A DNA stretch of 64,000 nucleotides from NCBI GenBank assembly GCA_017503785.1, contig JAFVSK010000010.1, positions 59,640 through 123,639 on the forward strand, in the 5' to 3' direction. The position numbers and the translations under genes were made by a program. Numbering within the stretch: position 1 is the stretch's first letter; each line of letters opens with the position of its first letter. Positions 1-9,994 of the stretch are shown here, piece by piece. The notes below the pieces were generated by a model. The model saw nothing but the letters and a program-made list of their open reading frames with translations, ran no database searches and was not told where the DNA came from. Source of the DNA: Clostridia bacterium (GTDB lineage Bacteria; Bacillota; Clostridia; Oscillospirales; Acutalibacteraceae).

Positions 1-1162
1 GATCCAACACCACCACGTCGGGCTTCCAGCCCTCGCCTGCCAATTGCTTGGCAGCTTTGGCGGCATCGGCCGCCATGAACCGCGCGTTGGTAATGCCGTT
101 TTCTGCAGCGTTGCGAACGGCATCCTCCACGGCGGCAGGAACCACCTCCACACCCACCAGCTCGCGAGCGCGGTGCGCCATCGACAGACCGATGGTGCCG
201 GTGCCGCAATACAGATCCAGCAACGCTTCCTCTCCGGTAAGCGCTGCCGCTTCGGCTGCAAGGCCGTACAGTCGCTCGGCCTGCGCACGGTTTACTTGAT
301 AGAATGACAGGGGCGACAAACGGAAGGTCAAACCGCACAAGGTATCCACGATAAACGGTTTACCGTACAGCGAATAGCACGTATCCCCCAGCACCACGTT
401 GGTATCCTCGGCATTGAGGTTCACCATCACCGAGGCCAATCCCGGCACGGTGTCTTTCAAGGCGGCCACTAACGTATCGGCATGGGGCAGCTTGCCGTGT
501 GTGCACACGAGGCACACCATCCGCTCACCGCTTTGCTCGCCTTCACGGATATATACGTGCCGCAAAAGGCCTTTACCTGTCGTTTCGTCATAAATCGGCA
601 CGCGATTTTCCTTGGCCCATTTCACCACCGTGGTGAGTGCCGCCTCAAACACAGCGGGCTGCAACAGACAATCGCGCTGTTCAATTACGCGGTGACTGCG
701 CGCCGCGTACAAGCCGGCAATGGGCCGATGCTCACCCGGTACCACCGGATATTGCGCCTTGTTGCGATAGCGGTTCGGCTCATCGCACGGAACAATGGGC
801 TGCGGCACCACCGACAAGCCGCCGATGCGCTGCAACGCATCGGCCACGCGCTGCCATTTGCAGCGCAGCTCGGCCTCGTAGGTGATATGCCGATACACAC
901 AGCCGCCGCATTTTCCAAACGCCGGACAATCCTGCTCGGGCAACCGATCGGGCGACGGCTTGATGATGGTTTCCTTTTTGCCGTAGGCCAAGTTCTTTTG
1001 CACCTTGACGATACGGCAGGAGATCTCATCCCCCACCGCCGTAAACGGAACGAACACCGCCATGCCGCGATCCTCGCCGGGCGGCGTGTAACGCCCGATA
1101 CCGCTTCCCTCCGCGCTCATGGCGGTAATGGTCAGCGGAATTACTTGATTCTTCGTCAGCAT
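1..1162 (-). CDS. rlmD: 23S rRNA (uracil-5-)-methyltransferase, RlmD/RumA (TrmA) family, partial at the window edge
   Basis: The frame is open from the ATG at 1162 to base 1, so the C-terminus lies outside the window; about 387 residues are visible. A TRAM-like beta domain comes first (residues 1-60). Cysteines C79, C85 and C88 (CPAFGKCGGC) match the iron-sulfur ligands of the RumA/TrmA family. The SAM-binding motif LLDLYCGTGTIG follows near residue 320. The catalytic cysteine would lie beyond the visible part. Members methylate U1939 or related uridines of 23S rRNA using SAM. The gene starts about 30 bp downstream of the polC stop and is probably the last gene of that operon. RlmD versus RlmCD-type specificity cannot be decided here. 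Confidence 0.88.
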   Translation of the reverse strand, partial: MLTKNQVIPLTITAMSAEGSGIGRYTPPGEDRGMAVFVPFTAVGDEISCRIVKVQKNLAYGKKETIIKPSPDRLPEQDCPAFGKCGGCVYRHITYEAELRCKWQRVADALQRIGGLSVVPQPIVPCDEPNRYRNKAQYPVVPGEHRPIAGLYAARSHRVIEQRDCLLQPAVFEAALTTVVKWAKENRVPIYDETTGKGLLRHVYIREGEQSGERMVCLVCTHGKLPHADTLVAALKDTVPGLASVMVNLNAEDTNVVLGDTCYSLYGKPFIVDTLCGLTFRLSPLSFYQVNRAQAERLYGLAAEAAALTGEEALLDLYCGTGTIGLSMAHRARELVGVEVVPAAVEDAVRNAAENGITNARFMAADAAKAAKQLAGEGWKPDVVVLD

Positions 1163-1192
1163 AACGGTGTTCACCTCTGCATTACTGGTTCA

Positions 1193-4100
1193 TTACATCT
1201 CGAATAAATTCATTTGACTGGAGGACGGAAGCGCGCCAAGCGCACCCAAGTCGCTCAACGATTCCAAAACGGACTTGGAAATGCCCGAACGCACCTGCAA
1301 GTCGTCACGCGAGAGGAATTCGCCCTCCTCGCGTGCTGCCAGCAACGATTCGGCAGCCGCGCCACCCAAGCCTTTCACGGCGCTGAACGGCAAGCGGATC
1401 TTACCGTCCTCGGGCACAAACTTGTACGAATGTGAGCGATACAGATCCACAGGTAGGAACTCCACACCGCGCTGCATAGCTTCATAAATAATGTGCAACG
1501 CATCGGCCAAGGCCAATTCTTTGGCACTGGCTTCACCCTTTTCCATTTCGCGGATACGGTGCATTTCCGCCTTCACAGCCGCCTTGCCGCCCTGCACAAA
1601 CTCGGCATCCACGTCTTCTCCGCGGCCGGTAAAATAGGCTGCATAGTAGGCTGCGGGGCGGTGCACCTTATACCACGCCACACGCAGGGCTGCCGTGCAA
1701 TAGGCCGCTGCGTGCGCTTTCGGGAACATGTACTTGATCTTCATGCACGAGTCAACGTACCAATCGGGAACATTGTGCTCCTTCATGGCTGCAAAATGCT
1801 CCTCGGTGAGCAGTTTGGTGGCCTTGCCCTTACGCACGATCTCCATGATCTTAAACGCCATCTTCGGCGGCAGGCCCTTGTGCATTAAGTAGGTCATAAT
1901 GTTATCACGCGTACCGATAACCTCGGAAATGGTGCACGTGCCTGCGCGGATAAGCTCCTGCGCATTGCCAAGCCACACGTCGGTGCCGTGCGACAGACCT
2001 GAGATCTGCAACAAGTCGGCAAACGTGGTGGGACGGCAATCCAGCAGCATCTGCCGCACAAACGGCGTGCCCATTTCGGGAAGCGACAACGTACCCGTTT
2101 CGCACTCGATATCCTCCACCGTAACGCCGAGCGGTTCGGGCGAGGTGAACAGCTTGTACACCTCGGGATCCGACATGGGCACGTCCATTACGCTGATACC
2201 GGTGTATTCCTCCAAATACTTATACGTGGTAGGAATAACGTGGCCCAGGTTATCCAGTTTCAGAATGGTATCGTGAATGGAATGGAAGTCAAAGTGCGTG
2301 GTAATAACGTCGGAGTTGGGATCGTCGGCAGGATGCTGTGCCGGACAAAAATCTTCAATGAGATAATCGCTCGGCACCACAACCATACCACCGGGATGCT
2401 GGCCGGTGGTTTTCTTTACGCCGGTGCAGCCCACGGCCAAGCGGGCAATTTCGGCATTTGACAACGGCAGATTCCGCGTTTCGGCGTACTTTTTCACATA
2501 GCCGAACGCTGTTTTATCGGCCACCGTGGAAATGGTGCCGGCCTTAAACACGTGATCGCTGCCGAACAGCGATTCGGTGTATTTATGCGCACGCGTTTGA
2601 TATTCGCTGGCAAAGTTCAAGTCGATATCGGGCGTCTTATCGCCGTCGAAGCCCAAGAAGGTTTCGAACGGAATTTCCTGGCCGTCACGGTCCATCGATT
2701 TACCGCATTTCGGGCACGCCTTTTCCGGCAGGTCAAAGCCCGAGCCGTAGGAGCCGTCGGTAATAAATTCGGAATGCTTACAGTGTGAGCACACGTAGTG
2801 CGGTGCCAAGGGGTTAACCTCGGAAATACCGGCCATGTGCGCCACAAACGACGAGCCGACAGAACCACGCGAGCCAACCAAATACCCGTTATCTACCGAG
2901 TTTTTCACCAGCTTCTGCGCGATCATATACAACACGGCAAAGCCGTTTTTGATAATGGAATTGAGCTCCTTCTCCAAGCGTGAGGCTACCAGTTCGGGCA
3001 CCGGATTGCCGTAGATCTCTTTGGCGCGGTTCCAGGTGATCTCCGTCAACTGTTCGTTTGAGCCCTCAATGTGCGGCGGGTAGTTGCCGCCGGGAATGGG
3101 ACGGATCTCCTCGATCATGTTCGCAATGCGATTGGGGTTTTCCACCACGATCTCATACGCTTTTTCGGGATCGAGATAATCGAACTCCCGCAGCATTTCA
3201 TCGGTGGTACGGAAATACAAGGGCGGCTGGGTATCGGCATCGGCATATTCCTGCGCCGCCTGCAGAATACGGCGGTAGATCTCATCCTCGGGATCCATAA
3301 AGTGCACGTCACACGTGGCACAAACGGGAATATTCAGCTCCTCGCCCAAGCGAATGACGGTGCGATTACACTCCTTCAAAAACTCCTCGTTGTCATACAA
3401 CGGAGGAGCCAGTTCCTCACCGTCCTTGTTCAACGTGGGGCGCAGCATAAAGGCGTTGTTGCCCAGCGGCTGCACTTCCAGAAAATCGTAAAACTTGGCG
3501 ATCTCACACAGCTCGTCCCACGGTTTCCCCTCGACGATAGCGTGGAACAGCTCGCCCTGTTCGCAAGCACTGCCCACGATCAAGCCCTCACGCAGCTCGA
3601 TCAGCTTACTGCGCGGAACGCGAGGACGCTTATAATAAGTTTGCAGATTACTGAGCGTAATGAGCTTGTACAAATTCTTGAGACCCACGTTATTTTTAGC
3701 AAGCAGGATCTGGTGGTACGCACGCGGTGTATGCACGTACCCCTCCGGTGCCAAGGCGTTTAATCCCTGCAGCGTTTGGATGCCGCGCTCTTCTTTCAGT
3801 TCTTCCGCCAACCGCAAAAACACTCGCGCCAGCATCGCCGCTTCATCGCTGGAGCGACGACGGTTGGGCACGTTCAGCTTCAAATGCTTGGAAACCGTTT
3901 CCAGCTTATAATTTTTTAAATCGGGGCAGCGCAAATAGGCTATGCGCTCCACGTCCACCGTGGTAAAATCGCACGTCACACCGCTGCGACGAGCGGCTGC
4001 GCGCAAAAACCCAATATCCTTGTGCGGGTTATAGAAAAGCACCGTGGGGGCTTCGCCGCAAAATTCAAAGAACTTCTGCACCGCCTCCGATTCGGTGGGG

Positions 4101-5602
4101 GCACCGCGAAGCATATCGTCGGTAATTCCCAGTTTTTCCGCCGTTTTCGGCAACAGCGGAATACGCGGATCGGCAAAGGTAGCAAAATCGGCTGTCACTT
4201 CCCCGTCGCGCATGCGCACGGCACCGATCTCAATAATACGATCGCGGCGCGGATTATCACCGTTGGTTTTGATCTCAACGGCAATGATCTCACTTGCAAA
4301 GTCGCCGTCGTTCTTGCCGTCCACCACGGGCAGGGTATCGTCTTCGTAGTACCCCTCCATGCCGTACAGCACCTTAATGGGCATCCCCGCTTTTTTGGCA
4401 TCGGCCGCAGCCTTCATCGCTTCGGGATAGGCCTGTGCAACGCCGTGGTCGGTAATGGCAATGGCCGGATGCCCCCATTCGGCGGCTCGCATTACCAGCT
4501 TGGAGGCATCGGTCATGGCATCCATCATGGACATTTTGGTGTGGAGATGCAGCTCCACGCGCTTACGCTCGGCCGTATCCTGCTTTTTATAGCGTGCAAC
4601 CACGGCCATGGCCTTGGGATTCATCACGTTCCCCTTGCTGAACGTATCAAATTCATACAAACCGCTGACCAAGACGTTCACGCCGTCCTTTAACGACTCC
4701 AACGCCTGCAGCTTCGCCTTATCGCGCTTCACATTCGTCCACGTAATAACGGTAATGGATTGCGTGCCGTCACTGATATTAAACGTATGGCGGATGGTCG
4801 TCCCCTCACGGAAGGCGCGAGTTTCATACCCAAACACCTCGCCCCACACCGTGGCAGTAGACCCCTCTTGCAATTTGTTCAGCGGCAACGGCATTTCACG
4901 CGGAATAGGCCCAAAAAACGAAACCGCCGTTTCGCGGTAGATGGGCAACCCATCCGACGGAGCCACCGTGGGATCCTGCGGTTTTAAGGGCTTTACAGGC
5001 GCTGCCTCCTCCTTTTTCTCTTTGGGTGCCGCCATCAACGCCTCTTTGGCGCGCTGAGCAGCCTCGCGCGCTTCGCGCTCGGCATCCTCCTTCATGCGGA
5101 GATATTGCTCATCCTGCTCGTCCACGCCGTCGGCGCCCTGGAACGTGATCGTTACCGGATGGCCGAACAGCTCGGCCACCACATCGGCAAGCATGCGGTC
5201 GGTGTGGGTCGTCTTTAACATATCCAAACCGCCGTGCTTCAATTTCACACAAAAGCCATCGTCGGTGTGCACGTATTCCGCATCGTTAAACGTACCGTTC
5301 ACCGCCACGCAACGGCGCCGCAAATACGCTACCACCGTGGGAAAGCATTCCTCGGTAAGTGTTTCAAACGGATACAGCGGCATCAACTCGGCCGCATGCA
5401 GATTTAAACTGAACGCCAGTTCCTTCTCCAAGCGCTCCAGCTTTTCATACGGAATAAACGTATCGAGCTGCAAACGAATGCGCAAAAAACGGTCGGCACG
5501 ATTGACCTGCATATTCAGCACCGTTGCCGATGCCACACAATCCAATAAGTCGGTATTCTTTATGTACGGTAAAAATAAGTCTTCAATTTTCGGACAGCTC
5601 AT
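1193..5602 (-). CDS. polC: DNA polymerase III, PolC-type alpha subunit, with a degenerate exonuclease domain
   Basis: This is the Gram-positive replicative polymerase; 1469 residues is close to the usual 1430-1470. The N-terminal domain runs to about 190, followed by a charged linker and an OB domain (about 225-310). A PHP domain starts at HLH 352-354 and is interrupted by a DnaQ-like exonuclease insert (about 430-600). A zinc-finger region (CSHC...CPKC) precedes the palm motif PDIDLNF. The exonuclease insert is odd: the motif I D-x-E is E443-I-K445, motif II keeps D529, and motif III has arginine/asparagine (580-583) where histidine is expected, with D586 retained. Proofreading by this domain is therefore doubtful. 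The start overlaps the ispG stop as ATGA. Confidence 0.95.
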   Translation of the reverse strand: MSCPKIEDLFLPYIKNTDLLDCVASATVLNMQVNRADRFLRIRLQLDTFIPYEKLERLEKELAFSLNLHAAELMPLYPFETLTEECFPTVVAYLRRRCVAVNGTFNDAEYVHTDDGFCVKLKHGGLDMLKTTHTDRMLADVVAELFGHPVTITFQGADGVDEQDEQYLRMKEDAEREAREAAQRAKEALMAAPKEKKEEAAPVKPLKPQDPTVAPSDGLPIYRETAVSFFGPIPREMPLPLNKLQEGSTATVWGEVFGYETRAFREGTTIRHTFNISDGTQSITVITWTNVKRDKAKLQALESLKDGVNVLVSGLYEFDTFSKGNVMNPKAMAVVARYKKQDTAERKRVELHLHTKMSMMDAMTDASKLVMRAAEWGHPAIAITDHGVAQAYPEAMKAAADAKKAGMPIKVLYGMEGYYEDDTLPVVDGKNDGDFASEIIAVEIKTNGDNPRRDRIIEIGAVRMRDGEVTADFATFADPRIPLLPKTAEKLGITDDMLRGAPTESEAVQKFFEFCGEAPTVLFYNPHKDIGFLRAAARRSGVTCDFTTVDVERIAYLRCPDLKNYKLETVSKHLKLNVPNRRRSSDEAAMLARVFLRLAEELKEERGIQTLQGLNALAPEGYVHTPRAYHQILLAKNNVGLKNLYKLITLSNLQTYYKRPRVPRSKLIELREGLIVGSACEQGELFHAIVEGKPWDELCEIAKFYDFLEVQPLGNNAFMLRPTLNKDGEELAPPLYDNEEFLKECNRTVIRLGEELNIPVCATCDVHFMDPEDEIYRRILQAAQEYADADTQPPLYFRTTDEMLREFDYLDPEKAYEIVVENPNRIANMIEEIRPIPGGNYPPHIEGSNEQLTEITWNRAKEIYGNPVPELVASRLEKELNSIIKNGFAVLYMIAQKLVKNSVDNGYLVGSRGSVGSSFVAHMAGISEVNPLAPHYVCSHCKHSEFITDGSYGSGFDLPEKACPKCGKSMDRDGQEIPFETFLGFDGDKTPDIDLNFASEYQTRAHKYTESLFGSDHVFKAGTISTVADKTAFGYVKKYAETRNLPLSNAEIARLAVGCTGVKKTTGQHPGGMVVVPSDYLIEDFCPAQHPADDPNSDVITTHFDFHSIHDTILKLDNLGHVIPTTYKYLEEYTGISVMDVPMSDPEVYKLFTSPEPLGVTVEDIECETGTLSLPEMGTPFVRQMLLDCRPTTFADLLQISGLSHGTDVWLGNAQELIRAGTCTISEVIGTRDNIMTYLMHKGLPPKMAFKIMEIVRKGKATKLLTEEHFAAMKEHNVPDWYVDSCMKIKYMFPKAHAAAYCTAALRVAWYKVHRPAAYYAAYFTGRGEDVDAEFVQGGKAAVKAEMHRIREMEKGEASAKELALADALHIIYEAMQRGVEFLPVDLYRSHSYKFVPEDGKIRLPFSAVKGLGGAAAESLLAAREEGEFLSRDDLQVRSGISKSVLESLSDLGALGALPSSSQMNLFEM

Positions 5603-6648
5603 AACGACTCCACTTCTTTGATCAATTCCTCCACGGCATCCTGTTCAGGCACCGTGCGGATCACTTCACCTTTCTTAAACAATGCCACCTTGCCGTCGCC
5701 GCCGGCAATACCGATATCGGCCTCGCGCGCCTCGCCGGGGCCATTCACAACACAGCCCATCACCGCAACGCGAATGGGCTTGTGCACGTGCTTCAGCCGC
5801 TCCTCCACCTGCGCGGCAATACCGATCAGATCAATGCGCGTGCGGCCGCACGTGGGACACGAAATTAAGGTAGGCTCGCCCGGCAACAGATCCAGTGCTG
5901 CCAAAATGCGGCGGCCTGCCTCCACCTCTTTCACGGGATCGGCCGTGAGCGACACGCGAATGGTATCGCCGATACCGCGCAGCAGCAGCGACCCGATACC
6001 GATGGCCGATTTCATTACTCCCATTTGTTCGGTGCCGGCCTCGGTCACGCCCAAGTGCAGCGGATACGGACACGCCGCCGCCGTGAGTTCATAGGCTTGT
6101 ACCATCGTTTGCACGTTTGAGGATTTGATGGAGATCACAATATCCTCAAAATCAAACTTTTCCAGCAATGCTGCGTGATACAACGCGCTGTCGCGCATGG
6201 CTTCGGCGCACGGGTGACCGTATTTTTGCAAGATCTCCTTTTCCAGCGAACCCGAATTGACACCGATGCGGATCGGCACACCGCGAGAAGCGCAAGCCTT
6301 CGCCACCGCCTGAACGCGGCTGTCATCACCGATATTGCCGGGGTTAATGCGGATCTTATCCACCCCCGCAGCCACACTTTCCAGCGCCAGCTGATAATCA
6401 AAATGAATATCCGCCACCAGCGGGATATCCACTTGGGATTTCACGGCATCCACCAGCCGCACAGCCTCTTTATTCGGAACGGCAATGCGCAAAATATCGC
6501 AACCGGCATCGCGCAGGGCCTGTGCCTGACGCACCGTTCCCTCAAGATCAGTAGACGGCACGTTCCCCATTGATTGCACCGCAATGGGTGCTGTACCGCC
6601 GATCGGTACACCACCTACGTTGACAGTTTTACATACGCGACGCTGCAT
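5599..6648 (-). CDS. ispG: 4-hydroxy-3-methylbut-2-en-1-yl diphosphate synthase (flavodoxin)
   Basis: IspG (GcpE) converts 2-C-methyl-D-erythritol 2,4-cyclodiphosphate to HMBPP in the MEP pathway and needs a 4Fe-4S cluster. The 349-residue protein has the short bacterial form: an N-terminal TIM barrel (SVQSMG, DIHFDY, RINPGN) and a C-terminal iron-sulfur domain whose cysteines appear as SCPTCGRTR and GCVVNGPGEA. I chose the ATG at 6648, which has GAGGTG seven bases upstream, over the GTG nine bases earlier. It sits between rseP and polC in the same operon as dxr, so two MEP steps are co-transcribed. Confidence 0.95.
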   Translation of the reverse strand: MQRRVCKTVNVGGVPIGGTAPIAVQSMGNVPSTDLEGTVRQAQALRDAGCDILRIAVPNKEAVRLVDAVKSQVDIPLVADIHFDYQLALESVAAGVDKIRINPGNIGDDSRVQAVAKACASRGVPIRIGVNSGSLEKEILQKYGHPCAEAMRDSALYHAALLEKFDFEDIVISIKSSNVQTMVQAYELTAAACPYPLHLGVTEAGTEQMGVMKSAIGIGSLLLRGIGDTIRVSLTADPVKEVEAGRRILAALDLLPGEPTLISCPTCGRTRIDLIGIAAQVEERLKHVHKPIRVAVMGCVVNGPGEAREADIGIAGGDGKVALFKKGEVIRTVPEQDAVEELIKEVESL

Positions 6649-6660
6649 ACTTTCCACCTC

Positions 6661-7827
6661 TTAAGCAAACAACTTCAAAATATCGTTAAACGTAACGATG
6701 ACGATCAAGATCAACAACAATCCTAACCCAATGGCGTGCACCCAGCCCTCGTATTTCGGGGGCACGCGGCGACGGGTGATACCCTCCCACAGCAAGAACA
6801 ACAAGCGGCCGCCGTCCAGTGCCGGCAACGGCAGCAGGTTAAAGATACCCACGTTCACCGTCAGCATGGCAACCAGCATTAACACGTTGCCCAAGCCAAC
6901 TCGCCACTCCTCCTGACGTACGGCATCCTCCACCACGTCGCCGATGGCATCCACCGTGCCCACCGGACCCGACAGATCGTTTAGCCCAAATTGGCCGGTA
7001 AACATCCCCTTGAGGGTGCGCCACACCGTTACTGCCACGCTGCATTCGGTTCGCAGTGATTCCGACAGCGTGGAGCCCACCGTTTGCGGAATGGCATTTA
7101 CGTAAAAATCGTAGATCAGCGTATGGCGGCCGGTGTTCTCATCGTACACACGCTCAAACTCCACCGCCGGCAGTTGCAGCACTTGTTCGGTACCGTCAAC
7201 CTCGCGCCGCACCGTCATTTCAAATACACCATCGTTACCGGTTTGCAGCAAAAACTGAATGTCAAACGAGGAAAACACGCGCTGACCGTCAATTTTCACC
7301 AGCGCATCACCGGGGCGAAGACCGCTTTGATAGGCAGGGCTCTCCTCTTCCAACACCGAAATGGCGGTACCGGTGTAATACACGTTACCGTCGTTCGACG
7401 GTACGGTGCATACCCCGTTGTAGACCAACAGTACGGCAAAGCCCAAAATCAGATTCATCACAACGCCGGCCACGGTAATAACGAACCGCCGCCATACAGC
7501 CTTATTGAGGAACGACCGCGGATTATCCTCGGCAGCGGCTTTCTCCTCCAAGCTGAGCTCGCCGCCACCGGCGGCATCCTCACCCTCCATGGCACAAAAA
7601 CCGCCGAGCGGCAGCAGGCGCACGGTGTATTTGGTTTCTTTCTTACCGAACTGAAACAGCTTGGGACCAAAGCCAATGGCGAATTCATTCACCTGTACGC
7701 CCACCGCTTTGGCAGCCAGAAAATGGCCCAGTTCGTGAATCACAACAATTATGCCGAACACGACCACCGCCGCCAATAAACGGCCAACGTGCACTAGTAC
7801 CGTAAGGATACCGATCACCTCATCCAA
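6661..7827 (-). CDS. rseP: RIP site-2 metalloprotease RseP family
   Basis: This intramembrane zinc protease cleaves anti-sigma factors and leftover signal peptides in the cytoplasmic membrane. HELGH at about residues 31-35 lies in the first membrane segment. A PDZ domain (RPGDALVKIDGQRV) follows in the middle, and the second metal-ligand motif NLLPLPALDGGR is near the C-terminus with a further membrane helix. At 388 residues it has one PDZ domain, as in Firmicutes RseP/RasP. The start is uncertain: the frame opens with TTG at 7827 without a well-placed ribosome binding site, and later GTG codons are possible. An ECF sigma operon with membrane-anchored partners at 56168-58167 could supply a substrate, but that link is a guess. 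Confidence 0.93.
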   Translation of the reverse strand: MDEVIGILTVLVHVGRLLAAVVVFGIIVVIHELGHFLAAKAVGVQVNEFAIGFGPKLFQFGKKETKYTVRLLPLGGFCAMEGEDAAGGGELSLEEKAAAEDNPRSFLNKAVWRRFVITVAGVVMNLILGFAVLLVYNGVCTVPSNDGNVYYTGTAISVLEEESPAYQSGLRPGDALVKIDGQRVFSSFDIQFLLQTGNDGVFEMTVRREVDGTEQVLQLPAVEFERVYDENTGRHTLIYDFYVNAIPQTVGSTLSESLRTECSVAVTVWRTLKGMFTGQFGLNDLSGPVGTVDAIGDVVEDAVRQEEWRVGLGNVLMLVAMLTVNVGIFNLLPLPALDGGRLLFLLWEGITRRRVPPKYEGWVHAIGLGLLLILIVIVTFNDILKLFA

Positions 7828-7876
7828 TAGCCGAAGGAAGTCGCACTCCTAACCGCCCATAGGGCGGCTTTTCGGC

Positions 7877-7964
7877 ATAAATTTTGTTTTGCCGCTTGAA
7901 ATACACGCTGTATTTCAAGCAAGTATACCGCCGTTGCCGTGAAAATTGTTATTTTGACCGGTTA
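7877..7964. repeat. MITE-like intergenic repeat, degenerate copy 1
   Basis: This stretch between rseP and dxr contains a palindrome (CTTGAAATAC at 7895-7904 and GTATTTCAAG at 7910-7919). The right arm (about 7921-7961) aligns at roughly 80 percent by eye with the reverse complement of the copy at 63887-63997. Its outer edge runs to the dxr stop codon (7962-7964). The left arm is poorly conserved, so this copy looks decayed or truncated. It encodes nothing. Confidence 0.7.
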
Positions 7965-9140
7965 TGGTTCGGCAGCCTCACGCACACGGCGGCGACAGAC
8001 CTCGTCTACCGCTAAAATATCTTCCACACAGGTTACTTTCGGCAGCGGCTGCTCCAACACCTGCGCCACCGCCTCGCCGATCTGTAAGAAGCCGATCTTT
8101 CCCGCACGGAAAGCGGCGTTGGCTTCTTCGTTGGCGGCATTCACTGCCGCGGGGTACGCACCACCCTGCGCAAGTGCACGGCGGCAATAGTCGATCATCG
8201 GGAACGCTTCGCCATCCGGCTCATAAAACGTAAGCTTGGCAAACGCAGCCAGATCCAGCTTCGGCACCGGCGAAGGCACCCGCTCGGGCCACGTAAGTGC
8301 ATACTGAATGGGAATCCGCATATCCGGCACACCCAGCTGCGCCAACACCGAATTATCGTTATACTCCACCAGCGAGTGAATCACACTTTCGCGGTGAACT
8401 ACAATATCTATATTCTCCTGCGGCAGATCAAATAACCATTTTGCTTCAATTAACTCCAACCCCTTGTTCATCATGGTTGCCGAGTCAATGGTGATCTTCT
8501 GCCCCATGCTCCAGTTAGGATGCTTGAGCGCATCGGCCAACGTTACCGTGCGCAGTTCTTCGCGGCTGCGTCCAAAGAACGGACCGCCCGAAGCGGTAAG
8601 GATCAAGCGGCTAACACCCATATCTGCCACCGATTGCGGCGGTGCCCATGCACCGTGCGCCGTGGCCTGCAGGCACTGAAAAATGGCCGAATGCTCACTG
8701 TCTACCGGCAGAATACGCACGCCATGCTCACGCGCTGTGCGCATGACGAGCTCGCCGCCCGCCACCAGCGTTTCCTTATTGGCAAGGGCCACGTCGTGAC
8801 CGGCCTTGAGCGCCGCCAAAGTGGGCTGCAAGCCCACCATGCCAACCACCGAGTTGAGCACCACATCGGCATCGTCGCGCTGTGCCAGCGCGCACAAGCC
8901 GTCCATGCCCGAAAGGATCTCCACCGACAGGTCGGCCACCCTTACACGCAGATCACGCGCCGCCGCCTCGTCAAACAAGGCAGCCGCGCGAGGCTTAAAT
9001 TCTCGAATCTGCTCTTCCAAAAGCGCAGCATTGGAATGTGCCGCCAGCGCGGTTACCGTGTAACCGCGCAGCCGCGCCACGTCTAACGCCTGCGTACCGA
9101 TAGAGCCGGTCGAGCCCAATATTACCAACCGTTTTGACAT
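7962..9140 (-). CDS. dxr: 1-deoxy-D-xylulose-5-phosphate reductoisomerase
   Basis: Dxr converts DXP to MEP with NADPH, the first committed step of the MEP pathway. The 392-residue protein opens with the NADPH-binding motif LGSTGSIGTQ, carries the substrate/metal segments VDSEHSAIFQCL and TASGGPF, and has the KITIDSATMMNKGLE motif, all standard for the family. Length is typical. The ATG at 9140 follows AAAGGGG. It lies 13 bp after cdsA in the operon. Its stop codon overlaps the edge of a repeat element. Confidence 0.96.
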   Translation of the reverse strand: MSKRLVILGSTGSIGTQALDVARLRGYTVTALAAHSNAALLEEQIREFKPRAAALFDEAAARDLRVRVADLSVEILSGMDGLCALAQRDDADVVLNSVVGMVGLQPTLAALKAGHDVALANKETLVAGGELVMRTAREHGVRILPVDSEHSAIFQCLQATAHGAWAPPQSVADMGVSRLILTASGGPFFGRSREELRTVTLADALKHPNWSMGQKITIDSATMMNKGLELIEAKWLFDLPQENIDIVVHRESVIHSLVEYNDNSVLAQLGVPDMRIPIQYALTWPERVPSPVPKLDLAAFAKLTFYEPDGEAFPMIDYCRRALAQGGAYPAAVNAANEEANAAFRAGKIGFLQIGEAVAQVLEQPLPKVTCVEDILAVDEVCRRRVREAAEP

Positions 9141-9153
9141 ACCAATCGCCCCT

Positions 9154-9978
9154 TTAGATCAACGGCATGTAATGCGCTGCCGCATACACCGCAGGCAACA
9201 CGAACAACAAACTGTCGAACCGATCCAGCATACCACCGTGACCGGGGAAAATTTTTCCAAAATCCTTTACACCGCACACGCGCTTGATCAGCGAAGCAAA
9301 CAGATCGCCCACCACCGACAGCGGCGCACACACCAGTGTAAGCACCAGCACCGAGGTGTAGGAAATACTGTCGGATGTTTTCAGCACGGCAATCTGATAG
9401 ACCCACGCTGCCAACGCACTTACGATCAGCGCCACGGCAATACCGCCAATTAAGCCCTCCACCGTTTTCTTAGGCGACAGCTTGGGACACAGCTTATGCT
9501 TTCCAAAAAAGGTGCCCACAAAATAGGCTCCGGTATCCGTCATCCATGCCATAAGCAGCGCCAAGATCACGTAAAACAGACCATCGCTGTCACGCGTGGA
9601 TACGGTGCGCAAATAGGACAGGCAGGCCAAGCTCAAGCTCACCAGCGTTGCCAGTCCAAACACCGCCGCTGCCTTTTTAACGGAAATTTCCGAACGGTAC
9701 AGCAGCATCGTGCCAGCCAGCAGCACCGCGTACATAACGCAGGTGGTTCCCACCGCTGCGGCCGACATCCGCGAAAAGAACGGTGCCAGTGCCGCAAAAG
9801 CCAGCGCAAGGCTTTCCAGCCCATTGTGCTTCAGCATGGAGGTAACGGAAAAGATCTCATATACGGCAATCACAGCGATAAGCGAGGTGGCGATCGTTAA
9901 CACGATCGACCACGGAAGCAGTAGCACCGTTAAGAACAGTGCGCCGGCGATAACTCCCGTCAATATTCGCGTTTTCAT
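9154..9978 (-). CDS. cdsA: Phosphatidate cytidylyltransferase (CDP-diacylglycerol synthase)
   Basis: CdsA makes CDP-diacylglycerol from phosphatidate and CTP in the membrane. The 274-residue protein is almost entirely hydrophobic, with about eight membrane segments. Near the C-terminus it has the family signature around KTVEGLIGG and the stretch ending KRVCGVKDFGKIFPGHGG, followed by LDRFDSL. I start at the ATG at 9978, preceded by AAGGAAG, instead of an ATG 126 bp upstream that would overlap uppS in an unlikely arginine/cysteine-rich extension. It follows uppS by 16 bp. Confidence 0.94.
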   Translation of the reverse strand: MKTRILTGVIAGALFLTVLLLPWSIVLTIATSLIAVIAVYEIFSVTSMLKHNGLESLALAFAALAPFFSRMSAAAVGTTCVMYAVLLAGTMLLYRSEISVKKAAAVFGLATLVSLSLACLSYLRTVSTRDSDGLFYVILALLMAWMTDTGAYFVGTFFGKHKLCPKLSPKKTVEGLIGGIAVALIVSALAAWVYQIAVLKTSDSISYTSVLVLTLVCAPLSVVGDLFASLIKRVCGVKDFGKIFPGHGGMLDRFDSLLFVLPAVYAAAHYMPLI

Positions 9979-9994
9979 ACCGTTACACTTCCTT

